DNA of 6,197 nt. It comes from Candidatus Scybalocola fimicaballi. Lineage in GTDB: Bacteria; Bacteroidota; Bacteroidia; Bacteroidales; Paludibacteraceae. Shown here in pieces: positions 1 through 5,349 of the stretch. The notes beneath the pieces are model-generated. The model did no database searches. It worked only from the letters and a program-made list of their open reading frames with translations, and was not told where the DNA came from. Numbering within the stretch: position 1 is the first letter of the stretch; each line of letters begins with the position of its first letter. The stretch is from contig DCIP01000134.1 of NCBI GenBank assembly GCA_002317115.1, positions 1-6,197 on the forward strand. The letters are read 5' to 3'. The position numbers and the translations under genes are program-made.

Positions 1-1026
1 CTTGTGATTGCCATGGTTGGAGCGGCTGCAATTCTGCTGATAAAAGGATGGATTATAGATTTAGTATTGAGATATTCACAAGCATCTGCTGAGACGGAGG
101 AACTCACGTCGAGATATATCAATATCTGCCTCTTGGGAGCTCCTGCGTCGCTCGCCACTTACACATTTAAGGGATGGCTTGTAGGAATGCAGAACACCAA
201 GTCGACGATGTATATCGCAGTCGGAGAGAATATGCTCAACGTATTGCTGAGTGCAATCTTCGTATTCGCCTGTGGATTTGGAATTGAAGGAATTGCCCTT
301 GGCACCGTCGTCGCGCAATATTTAGGCACAGCCTTTTGCCTTTATATTTATTTAACCGCATACAAAAGAATCGGTCAATACGCCGATTTTAGTCATCCTT
401 TCGACGGAATATTAAGTTTTTTCAAAGTCAATTCACTTATCTTTGTCCGTAATCTTTGTATGATTGCTGTGACGGTTTGCTTCACTCTTTTCGGAAGTAG
501 CTACGGAGAATTAGTGTTGGCAGTCAACGCATGTATTATGCAGTTTTTCACCTTCTTCTCCTATTTCATGGACGGCTTCGCTTTTGCTGGCGAGGCGATA
601 ATAGGAAAGACGGAAGGAGCACGTCAGATGGAAGAGCAACGTCGCACAGTACAGCGATTATTCAATATCGGAGTTGTAATGGCGATAATGTTTGCCGTTA
701 TCTATGGAGTAGGGTTGACTCCGATTGTTTCCTTGCTTACAGACGATGATGCTGTGAGGGAAACATCCAAAGATTTAAGATTGTATGCGACGTTGATACC
801 GATAATGTCGTTTGCAGCCTTCTTGTGGGATGGAATCTACGTAGGAAAACTATTGTCGAAACACATGAGCATATCGCTTCTATTGGCGGCGGCTGTCTTT
901 TTTACGATTTATTATACGATGTCCAATACTTTAGGATCGGACGTGTTGTGGATTGCCTTCCTTTCATACGCTGCGACGAGAGGTTTGTATCAGACGGTGG
1001 TGTATTTGAAGACGATCAAGGGATAA
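1..1026 (+). CDS. MATE family efflux transporter, DinF-like (5' partial)
   Basis: Inner-membrane multidrug/toxin exporter of the MATE family, which uses an ion gradient to expel organic compounds; the substrate cannot be read from sequence. The frame is open from base 1, so the true start lies upstream. About 341 codons are visible against roughly 440-450 for the family, so the first few helices are missing, and the GTG at 4 is internal. Numbering from that GTG, many hydrophobic helices are visible (about 40-55, 70-90, 95-118, 145-163, 170-195, 218-245, 258-280, 288-305, 313-335). The block GWLVGMQNTKS (57-67) and the segment SYFMDGFAFAGEAIIGKTEGA (186-206) match conserved DinF-type regions as I recall them. 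The gene ends in TAA and converges on the minus-strand SRPBCC gene only 30 bases away. Family is confident; the DinF subgroup is probable. Confidence 0.93.
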   Translation, partial: LVIAMVGAAAILLIKGWIIDLVLRYSQASAETEELTSRYINICLLGAPASLATYTFKGWLVGMQNTKSTMYIAVGENMLNVLLSAIFVFACGFGIEGIALGTVVAQYLGTAFCLYIYLTAYKRIGQYADFSHPFDGILSFFKVNSLIFVRNLCMIAVTVCFTLFGSSYGELVLAVNACIMQFFTFFSYFMDGFAFAGEAIIGKTEGARQMEEQRRTVQRLFNIGVVMAIMFAVIYGVGLTPIVSLLTDDDAVRETSKDLRLYATLIPIMSFAAFLWDGIYVGKLLSKHMSISLLLAAAVFFTIYYTMSNTLGSDVLWIAFLSYAATRGLYQTVVYLKTIKG

Positions 1027-1056
1027 ACGACAGAATTGGATTCAACAAGTCCAGAA

Positions 1057-1512
1057 TCAAAACATATTTGCTGACTTTTTCTTTAACAGCTTGATCCATT
1101 TCTTTTGACGGTGCACATAGAAACAGTTTGCCCAACACCAAACAATGAATGTTTTCCATCCGGCTTCAATTTCTACTTCATCACTGTATTCTGTAGTACC
1201 GTCGCCATTATCCGTCAGTTTGATTCTATGATTCCAAATGGGCACATAGGTATTGCTTTCTTTTGTGTAAATTCCCGTCTTCTTAAAATCAATCACATTA
1301 ATGAGGTGTTTTCCAAATGGGATGAACCCAAATAGTGAGAATTTGAAAGAAAAAGAATGTCCTTCTTCCCATTTTATTTTTTGCTCATCGGAAATGGGTT
1401 TGAAGGAGGCAAACGGGAAAGCTATATATTGTAGAGTCTTTAAATCTGTCAATAGTTCAAACACTGTATCTATATTGGCAGGAAGTGATATCTTTCTGTA
1501 AACTGTTTTCAT
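1057..1512 (-). CDS. SRPBCC-fold (START/Bet v1-like) protein, function unknown
   Basis: A 151-residue protein resembling the SRPBCC superfamily, whose members bind hydrophobic ligands in a helix-grip cavity. The N-terminus follows the usual pattern: a beta strand, then PANIDTVFELLTDLKTLQY (11-29), where a helix follows the first strand. Alternating strands come next, with WEEGHSFSFKFSLFGFIPFG (48-67) and IWNHRIKLTDNGDGTTEYSDEVEIEAG (92-118), and a C-terminal amphipathic helix rich in Trp and Lys (about 121-147). There is no signal peptide, so it is probably cytoplasmic. The reading frame stays open upstream to a TTG at 1593, but I choose the ATG at 1512 because the SRPBCC strand starts there and a TAnnTTTG -7 box (1534-1541) would place transcription start inside the longer form. 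It lies 77 bases downstream of the barrel gene on the same strand. The ligand is unknown. Confidence 0.82.
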   Translation of the reverse strand: MKTVYRKISLPANIDTVFELLTDLKTLQYIAFPFASFKPISDEQKIKWEEGHSFSFKFSLFGFIPFGKHLINVIDFKKTGIYTKESNTYVPIWNHRIKLTDNGDGTTEYSDEVEIEAGWKTFIVWCWANCFYVHRQKKWIKLLKKKSANMF

Positions 1513-1533
1513 CTTATTTTTATTGGTTTGTCG

Positions 1534-1541
1534 CAAAGATA
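1534..1541 (-). promoter_or_regulatory. Bacteroidetes -7 promoter box before the SRPBCC gene
   Basis: Read on the minus strand this is TATCTTTG, an exact match to the Bacteroidetes -7 consensus TAnnTTTG. It sits about 20 bases upstream of the ATG at 1512, giving a short leader. A TTTG -33 element at the usual 19-base spacing is not present: the nearest TTG-containing stretches lie 14 and 25 bases upstream. The promoter is therefore plausible but weak. It supports the 1512 start and at least partial independence from the upstream barrel gene. Confidence 0.5.
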
Positions 1542-1589
1542 GAATCAATGTTCTGCAATTAGGTTGCAAAAAACAAAAATAAGGGTTAA

Positions 1590-2306
1590 TCAAAAATCGT
1601 ATTTGATACCTGCATGGAATAATCCTTGTGCACTCAACTCTATTGTTTCGAAATAACCTCTGAGTTTTTTTCCTCCAAACTCAAGACCAAGAAAAGCTAC
1701 GCATGGAACAGGACAAGCTTCAGTATATTTTTCGTCGTCTATATCTTTAATGAATCCTAAGTTCAAACCTATACCATAACGTTGATAAAAAGCGAAATGT
1801 TCTCTGCTAACCCATGTAAGTTTGATTTGAGGTACTAAAATTAAATGGTTGTATGTTTTTGTGCCACACTCTTTCTGCCACTGATCATAGTGATTTTTAT
1901 AAAATTCGAGCTCTTTTTGGAAGTATTCTTCATATATAGTCCCACGAGTATCCTCTAATTTCTTGGTTAAATTATTGATATAGTTGTTGTAATAAGATGT
2001 CGAGAAAACAATATCCGTTTTATTTTTCTGCCAAGTGATGTCCATACCTAATTTCACTCTTTTATGTAATTTATAATAGTAATGAACATTAAAGGCTGGA
2101 GTATAAGAATATTCTTTTTTGATGGGTTTTTCGTCATCATCACAGCTAAAAATATTTGGACTATCCAATATATTTGTGAAGGTTAAGTGACCTATACCGG
2201 CACCGATTTCATGTTTTGTATTTGGGTCGTAAAAAAGTTTGTTGCCTCTTGCAAAAACACTGATTGCATTTAGTAGTATGGCAACCAACAAAATAGCTTT
2301 TCTCAT
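1590..2306 (-). CDS. predicted outer-membrane beta-barrel protein, unknown function
   Basis: A 238-residue protein that I cannot assign to a named family beyond the general Bacteroidetes outer-membrane beta-barrel type. Residues 1-19 form a signal peptide (RK, hydrophobic 4-17, then SVFA with likely cleavage after Ala19). The mature part has alternating strand-like stretches: EIGAGIGHLTFTNI (33-46), FNVHYYYKL then VKLGMDITW (72-92), LVPQIKLTWV and FAFYQRYGIGLNLGF (157-185), and VAFLGLEFGG (203-212). It ends GLFHAGIKYDF, with the terminal Phe expected by the BAM machinery. A charged segment at about 111-150 looks helical and may be a loop or plug. Cys55, Cys147, Cys198 and Cys202 could form disulphides. 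The start is the ATG immediately before the signal peptide. I found no convincing promoter upstream. The gene is visibly more AT-rich than the flanking transporter and operon, suggesting accessory or acquired DNA. Confidence 0.75.
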   Translation of the reverse strand: MRKAILLVAILLNAISVFARGNKLFYDPNTKHEIGAGIGHLTFTNILDSPNIFSCDDDEKPIKKEYSYTPAFNVHYYYKLHKRVKLGMDITWQKNKTDIVFSTSYYNNYINNLTKKLEDTRGTIYEEYFQKELEFYKNHYDQWQKECGTKTYNHLILVPQIKLTWVSREHFAFYQRYGIGLNLGFIKDIDDEKYTEACPVPCVAFLGLEFGGKKLRGYFETIELSAQGLFHAGIKYDF

Positions 2307-2492
2307 GTTATAAAAATTTCGCTTTTATTAATTATAAATTTCTAATCTCATTGAATCAAATGCGAATTTAATAATTGTTGATTGATTATCAAAACGGATA
2401 AATGGTAATTGCCCTTTTAACAGAATCGTCACAAGTTTGTCATAATCCTGCAATCTTTTGATTAGAATTTTGCAGCGTCAAACAGAAAATTT
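2307..2492. other. AT-rich divergent intergenic region
   Basis: This spacer separates the minus-strand barrel gene from the plus-strand porin relic, so promoters for both should lie here. I see no full TTTG, 19 bases, TAnnTTTG match in either direction. The nearest minus-strand candidate is CGCATTTG (2357-2364 read in reverse), which lacks the TA. On the plus strand, GAATTTTG (2465-2472) lacks the first T and has its nearest TTTG 25 bases away. If promoters exist they are weak or use another sigma factor. No coding potential was seen. Confidence 0.4.
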
Positions 2493-2803
2493 ATGACGAT
2501 GAAAACAAAAACGATTTTGGCAGGCATACTTGCTTGTACCGGTTTCACTGCAAATGCGCAGAGTGAACAACCTTCCGAAGAGATTCAAGGAAAAGCAATC
2601 ATTCAAGTTTTTACAAATTTCCACAACGGATTCTTCACTCACACGCTTATATCAAGAATGCTATGGTAAAGTGGCACCACAATAAGTTTACCCTATCTGG
2701 TGGACTCATCTCTACCACTCAGTTTGGATTCCAGGAAAAGTTTTGGGGCTACCGTTATGTGAGAAAATCATTCGTATATTGGGATCCACAAGATGGTTGG
2801 TAA
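2493..2803 (+). pseudogene. relic of a porin-like outer-membrane protein gene, internal deletion and frameshift
   Basis: Two fragments of what appears to be one outer-membrane protein gene survive. The first frame (ATG 2493, stop TAA 2667-2669, 58 codons) gives a signal peptide with an ANA-Q cleavage site at residues 20-23, followed by GKAIIQVFTNFHNGF. It then falls into out-of-frame sequence. The second fragment is in another frame (2642-2803) and reads AYIKNAMVKWHHNKFTLSGG, then LISTTQFGFQEKFWGYRYV and RKSF, ending at TAA 2801-2803 inside a terminator hairpin. Both blocks recall a porin-like family common in Bacteroidales in which about 45 residues separate them and a barrel of a few hundred residues follows; that comparison is from memory. 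The simplest reading is one internal deletion near 2630-2642 that shifted the frame, and a second deletion near 2770 that joined the middle of the gene to its 3' end. A functional short peptide is possible but unlikely. Confidence 0.7.
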
Positions 2804-2826
2804 GTGTCCATCTTGTGGATTTTTTT
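2784..2826 (+). terminator. strong intrinsic terminator after the porin relic
   Basis: A perfect 13-bp inverted repeat is present: left arm ATCCACAAGATGG (2784-2796) and right arm CCATCTTGTGGAT (2808-2820), with an 11-base loop and a run of seven Ts (2820-2826). This is a textbook Rho-independent terminator for plus-strand transcription. The stop codon of the relic's second fragment (2801-2803) lies in the loop. That is unusual for an intact gene and fits a deletion that moved coding sequence against the terminator. It also insulates the downstream operon from read-through. Confidence 0.9.
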
Positions 2827-2891
2827 ATATGCAGAATTCTGAATGGCTAAATCTTAATTTTTATACAGAATTCATAGTTTAAATATGCAAT

Positions 2892-2927
2892 AATTTATAC
2901 ATAATGGCCAAATTATGCATATAAATT
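2892..2927. repeat. imperfect palindrome, possible operator
   Basis: The left arm AATTTATACATAAT (2892-2905) pairs with the right arm ATTATG plus TATAAATT (2912-2917 and 2920-2927). The only interruptions are a two-base insert (2918-2919) and a six-base centre (ggccaa). There is no T-run, so it is not a terminator. It lies about 130 bases upstream of the operon -33 element, where an upstream regulator could bind. Function is unknown. Confidence 0.45.
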
Positions 2928-2931
2928 TACA

Positions 2932-2941
2932 TTGTGCACAA
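2932..2941. repeat. perfect 10-bp palindrome TTGTGCACAA
   Basis: A perfect dyad lies four bases after the larger palindrome. A related half-site, TGTGTGCAA (2952-2960), follows closely. The TGTG/CACA arms recall binding sites of CRP/FNR-type or LacI-type regulators, but the spacing does not match the CRP consensus. I treat it only as a candidate protein-binding site. Confidence 0.3.
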
Positions 2942-3057
2942 ATTGACAATATGTGTGCAAATTTTGATATTAGAAATCATAATGACATTCTTAAAACTAA
3001 ATCAGTTAGCAAAATGAAAGAATCTTAAAAATATTTGTAACATTTTGTTGATTTTAT

Positions 3058-3088
3058 TTTGGTGGTTTAAAAACCTTTTATACTTTTG
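3058..3088 (+). promoter_or_regulatory. consensus Bacteroidetes housekeeping promoter for the ATP-grasp operon
   Basis: TTTG (3058-3061) and TACTTTTG (3081-3088) are separated by exactly 19 bases, matching the Bacteroidetes primary sigma factor consensus TTTG-N19-TAnnTTTG. Transcription is expected to start at about 3095, giving a leader of about 40 bases before the ATG at 3136. The spacer contains a small dyad, GGTTT/AAACC (3065-3076), between the two elements. The perfect match suggests solid constitutive expression, and no equally good promoter was found before the next two genes. Confidence 0.85.
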
Positions 3089-3100
3089 CAGTGAAGATTA

Positions 3101-3111
3101 ATCACAACGAA
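3101..3111 (+). repeat. leader repeat copy 1, ATCACAACGAA
   Basis: This 11-base motif lies in the 5' leader of the ATP-grasp gene, 24 bases before the ATG. An identical copy lies in the leader of the alpha-E gene at 4516-4526. The surrounding leader is A-rich, as in Bacteroidetes translation-initiation regions. It may be a duplicated initiation region or a shared binding site for a regulator of translation. Confidence 0.5.
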
Positions 3112-3135
3112 TAAAGAACATAAAACGAATTATCT

Positions 3136-4452
3136 ATGGAAACGCTTATTAGACATAAGGACGCCGTTAACACATGGATGGAGAGATTTGGTGTCAAGTT
3201 TGGTATTTACAAACATGGGGTGTTCAACGAGCAGTTGTTCCCATTCGACTCTGTACCACGTGTTATCTCCCATGACGAATGGACAGTTTTGGAAAAAGGT
3301 CTTATTCAGAGATGTAATGCTCTGAACGCTTTTCTTTTAGACATCTACAACGAAAAGAAGATTATAAAAGACGGTGTTGTTCCATCTGAATTTGTTTATT
3401 CTTCCAAAGGCTATTTTGTGGAGTGTGAGGGTATTACACCTTCGAAAGGTATTTTTGCCCATATCGCTGGTATCGATTTGGTTCAGGCTAAGGACGGTAC
3501 TTGGTACATCTTGGAGGATAACTTGAGAATCCCGTCAGGTGCCTCTTATCCTATGATCGCAAGAAACATCACAAGAAAGGTGAGCCCTGAAACTTTTGTC
3601 AACAATCATGTGGCTGACAACCGTAACTACTCGGATCTTCTAAAGGAGACTATGGATTATGTCAACGATGGCCGTGGTATCAACGTCATCCTTACTCCAG
3701 GTCGTTACAACTCAGCTTTCTTTGAGCATTCATATTTGGCTGAGAAGTCGGGTGCTGTACTTGCTTTCCCAGGAGATTTGATTGTGGAGGACGACATGTT
3801 GTTCTACAAGGATATCTCAGGTGAGAAGATGAGAGTCGGAGCTGTCTACCGTCGTGTATCAGACGAATATATGGATCCGCTTACTTTCGAGGAGTCGTCT
3901 GTTCTTGGTGTTCCAAACATCATGCAGATCTACGCTATGGGTAATGTGGCTATCGTGAACGGTATCGGTAACGGTGTGGCTGACGACAAGGGTATCTACT
4001 ACTTCGTGCCTAAGATGATCAAGTATTATCTTGGTGAGGAGCCAATCCTTAAGAACGCACCAACTTATTTGCCTTACTTCGAGGAAGATAAGAAGTATGT
4101 GCTTGAGAACCTTAGCAAACTTGTTATCAAGGATGTTAGCGAGGCAGGAGGCTACGGTGTGGTATTCGGTAGAGACTTGGACGCTGAACACTTGAAGGAA
4201 ATGTATGATCTTGTCGACAAGGAGCCACGCAGATGGATCGCTCAGGAGGTTATCGACTTCAAGGATCTTGAGATCATCGAAAACGGTGAGTATGTGGAGA
4301 GAAAGGCCGACTTGAGAGCATTCGTCCTTACAGGAAAAGAGACTAAGGTTTGGAAGAGCGGTTTGACTCGTTTCTCACGCAACCCTAACTCTTTTGTAGT
4401 CAACTCGTCACAGGGTGGTGGATTCAAGGACACTTGGGTTATGGAAGACTAA
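3136..4452 (+). CDS. circularly permuted type 2 ATP-grasp protein
   Basis: Predicted cytoplasmic ATP-dependent carboxylate-amine ligase of the circularly permuted ATP-grasp type 2 family (COG2308, formerly DUF404/DUF407). ATP-grasp enzymes activate a carboxylate as acyl-phosphate and join it to an amine; the substrate of this family is not established. Family blocks occur in the expected order: ILEDNLRIPSGASY (125-138), LTPGRYNSAFFEH (186-198), VYRRVSDEYMDPL (237-249), GNVAIVNGIGNGVADDK (269-285), YYLGEEPIL (297-305), LVIKDVSEAGGYGVVFG (329-345, the nucleotide-binding loop region), ADLRAFVLTG (391-400) and SSQGGGFKDTW (424-434). The 438 residues are close to full family length, and no key block is missing. 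The ATG at 3136 follows the promoter leader, and no Shine-Dalgarno sequence is evident, as is usual in Bacteroidetes. Frequent GGT, AAG, GAG and ATC codons suggest good expression. It is the first gene of the operon with the alpha-E and transglutaminase genes. Confidence 0.95.
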   Translation: METLIRHKDAVNTWMERFGVKFGIYKHGVFNEQLFPFDSVPRVISHDEWTVLEKGLIQRCNALNAFLLDIYNEKKIIKDGVVPSEFVYSSKGYFVECEGITPSKGIFAHIAGIDLVQAKDGTWYILEDNLRIPSGASYPMIARNITRKVSPETFVNNHVADNRNYSDLLKETMDYVNDGRGINVILTPGRYNSAFFEHSYLAEKSGAVLAFPGDLIVEDDMLFYKDISGEKMRVGAVYRRVSDEYMDPLTFEESSVLGVPNIMQIYAMGNVAIVNGIGNGVADDKGIYYFVPKMIKYYLGEEPILKNAPTYLPYFEEDKKYVLENLSKLVIKDVSEAGGYGVVFGRDLDAEHLKEMYDLVDKEPRRWIAQEVIDFKDLEIIENGEYVERKADLRAFVLTGKETKVWKSGLTRFSRNPNSFVVNSSQGGGFKDTWVMED

Positions 4453-4464
4453 TATATCCTGATT

Positions 4465-4493
4465 GGCGGGCAGGCATGAAACCTGCCCCTACC
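4465..4493 (+). repeat. REP-like GC-rich hairpin between the ATP-grasp and alpha-E genes
   Basis: GGGCAGG (4468-4474) and CCTGCCC (4482-4488) form a perfect seven-base GC-rich stem with a seven-base loop (catgaaa). An outer GG/CC pair (4465-4466 with 4492-4493) closes across an asymmetric bulge. It stands out sharply from its AT-rich surroundings. There is no T-run after it (ctaccaaag), so it is a poor terminator. The pattern of a CTGCCCCTAC-type arm around a short loop resembles dispersed REP-like palindromes seen in many bacterial genomes, including Bacteroidales. In the transcript it could protect the first cistron from 3' exonucleases or set the ratio of the two proteins. Confidence 0.6.
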
Positions 4494-4515
4494 AAAGGGA
4501 TCACAATATAAATTT

Positions 4516-4526
4516 ATCACAACGAA
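4516..4526 (+). repeat. leader repeat copy 2, ATCACAACGAA
   Basis: Exact copy of the motif at 3101-3111, here 19 bases before the alpha-E start codon. Shorter relatives, ATCACAATA (4500-4508) and AATCACATG (4540-4548, running into the start codon), flank it, so the leader holds three ATCACA words in under 50 bases. It most likely shares ancestry or function with the first leader. Confidence 0.5.
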
Positions 4527-4545
4527 CGAAATAAAATTTAATCAC

Positions 4546-5241
4546 ATGAACGCAAGAACTATATCAACAGCAAAGGCAGACAAACTATTTTGGCTTGGCC
4601 GTTATGCAGAAAGAACTTATCTTAACCTTCACCTCCTTCGTGCTTACTACGATAAGATGATCGACGGTGATGCTGAGGCTTACGAGGAGTATTGTAAGAA
4701 CCTTAGCTTGGATGCTGACTTCAAGTCGCCTTCCAACTTCGTGAAGAGTTTCCTTTACGACAAGCAGAATCCATTCAGCATCTCGGCAGAGCTTGAGTTT
4801 GCCAACGACAACGCGATGGTGCTTCGTGAGGAGATCACATCTGAGACTCTTGGATACATCCAGATGTCTATCGCTCAGATCAGTTCTTTGGCTAAGACAA
4901 ATGAGGCAAACATCACTCATCTTCAGCCTATCACAGACAACCTGCTATCAATGTGGGGATCAATCGAGGAGAGAGTGCTAAACGATTACGCACTTGCTAT
5001 CCTAATGGCTGGAAAGATAATCGAGCAGATTGATATCCGTGTGAGATTCGACTATCCTTTCGACAGAGTTGAGCTTCTTTATGAAAGACTAAAGACTCAT
5101 TTGAGATATGTCCCTTATATCTACGACGTCGAGGTGATCGAGCAGATCGACAAGTTGTTGACAGCAAAGGAGTACACTAACGAGCCATTCTACAAAGAGA
5201 AGCTTCTTTCTTTGCTCAACTCAATTGTCGGAACATACTAA
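4546..5241 (+). CDS. alpha-E domain (DUF403) protein
   Basis: Mostly alpha-helical protein of the alpha-E family (COG2307, formerly DUF403), almost always encoded beside a circularly permuted ATP-grasp gene. Its biochemical role is undefined; a scaffold or accessory role for the ligase is the usual guess. The conserved blocks are LFWLGRYAERT (14-24), NDNAMVLREEITSE (87-100, the family's N-A-x-x-x-R-E-x-I-x-S-E region) and AGKIIEQIDIRVRFD (155-169, matching G-K-x-I-E-x-x-D-x-R). It has no signal peptide or membrane segment. At 231 residues it is shorter than the roughly 310 of many family members, apparently by compact loops and C-terminus rather than by a broken frame. It starts 93 bases after the ATP-grasp stop, with the hairpin and a repeated leader motif between, and no promoter was found, so it is read from the 3058 promoter. 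Confidence 0.92.
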   Translation: MNARTISTAKADKLFWLGRYAERTYLNLHLLRAYYDKMIDGDAEAYEEYCKNLSLDADFKSPSNFVKSFLYDKQNPFSISAELEFANDNAMVLREEITSETLGYIQMSIAQISSLAKTNEANITHLQPITDNLLSMWGSIEERVLNDYALAILMAGKIIEQIDIRVRFDYPFDRVELLYERLKTHLRYVPYIYDVEVIEQIDKLLTAKEYTNEPFYKEKLLSLLNSIVGTY

Positions 5242-5265
5242 CCCTATTTCCTAAATCATATCCTT

Positions 5266-5318
5266 AATGCACAGTCAGGTGGCGTTTTCGAGCAAAATGA
5301 AGACCTCTCTGTGCTTTT
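5266..5318 (+). promoter_or_regulatory. long imperfect hairpin before the transglutaminase gene, possible attenuator
   Basis: Four nested paired blocks are visible: GCACAG with CTGTGC (5269-5274, 5309-5314), AGGT with ACCT (5277-5280, 5303-5306), and GTTTT with AAAAT (5284-5288, 5294-5298, one G-U pair) around a five-base loop. The internal loops are nearly symmetric (2/2 and 3/4). Four Ts follow (5315-5318). It resembles a weak terminator or an mRNA-processing or stability element that could reduce expression of the third gene. The folding energy was not computed. Confidence 0.45.
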
Positions 5319-5328
5319 AATAATTGCA

Positions 5329-5349
5329 ATGAAATATAAGAGGCAATGA
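5329..5349 (+). CDS. six-codon mini-ORF overlapping the transglutaminase start
   Basis: ATG at 5329 opens a tiny frame encoding MKYKRQ whose TGA stop (5347-5349) overlaps the transglutaminase ATG (5346-5348) as ATGA. This is the geometry of translational coupling: a ribosome finishing the mini-ORF could restart on the main gene. It may be chance, because A-rich sequence often gives such arrangements. There is no independent evidence of translation. Confidence 0.2.
   Translation: MKYKRQ

Larger units (their letters stand above)
2827..3057. other. AT-rich non-coding spacer upstream of the ATP-grasp operon
   Basis: No open frame of useful length occurs on either strand between the terminator and the operon promoter. 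The spacer holds several short dyads: the palindrome CAGAATTCTG (2832-2841), an imperfect 36-bp palindrome (2892-2927) and TTGTGCACAA (2932-2941). These could be operators or debris from the rearrangement that destroyed the porin gene. No tRNA-like or riboswitch-like fold was recognised. Confidence 0.5.

Noticed and set aside
1036..1060. Possible bidirectional terminator between the convergent transporter and SRPBCC genes (TTGGATTC with GAATCAA).
   Set aside because: The stem is only seven pairs with a bulge, overlaps the SRPBCC stop codon, and has no T-run on either strand.
531..1094. Plus-strand open frames of 72 and 89 codons in the second reading frame of the transporter.
   Set aside because: They are out-of-frame shadows of conserved transmembrane coding sequence, with no hydrophobic pattern or domain of their own.
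1513..1593. A 27-codon N-terminal extension of the SRPBCC protein from a TTG at 1593.
   Set aside because: The extension shows no SRPBCC character, would start at a weak codon overlapping the barrel gene's stop, and contains a TAnnTTTG promoter box. The ATG at 1512 gives a normal family N-terminus.
2827..3057. Small RNA, riboswitch or tRNA in the long spacer.
   Set aside because: I found no cloverleaf, GC-rich conserved core or promoter-plus-terminator pair. The dyads present are short and AT-rich.
3859..4191. Open frame of 110 codons antisense to the ATP-grasp gene.
   Set aside because: It lies entirely within a highly conserved coding region, has no recognisable domain or promoter, and mirrors the codon bias of the real gene.
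4465..4493. Intrinsic terminator between the ATP-grasp and alpha-E genes.
   Set aside because: The stem is good but is followed by ctaccaaag rather than a T-run, and no new promoter is found before the next gene.
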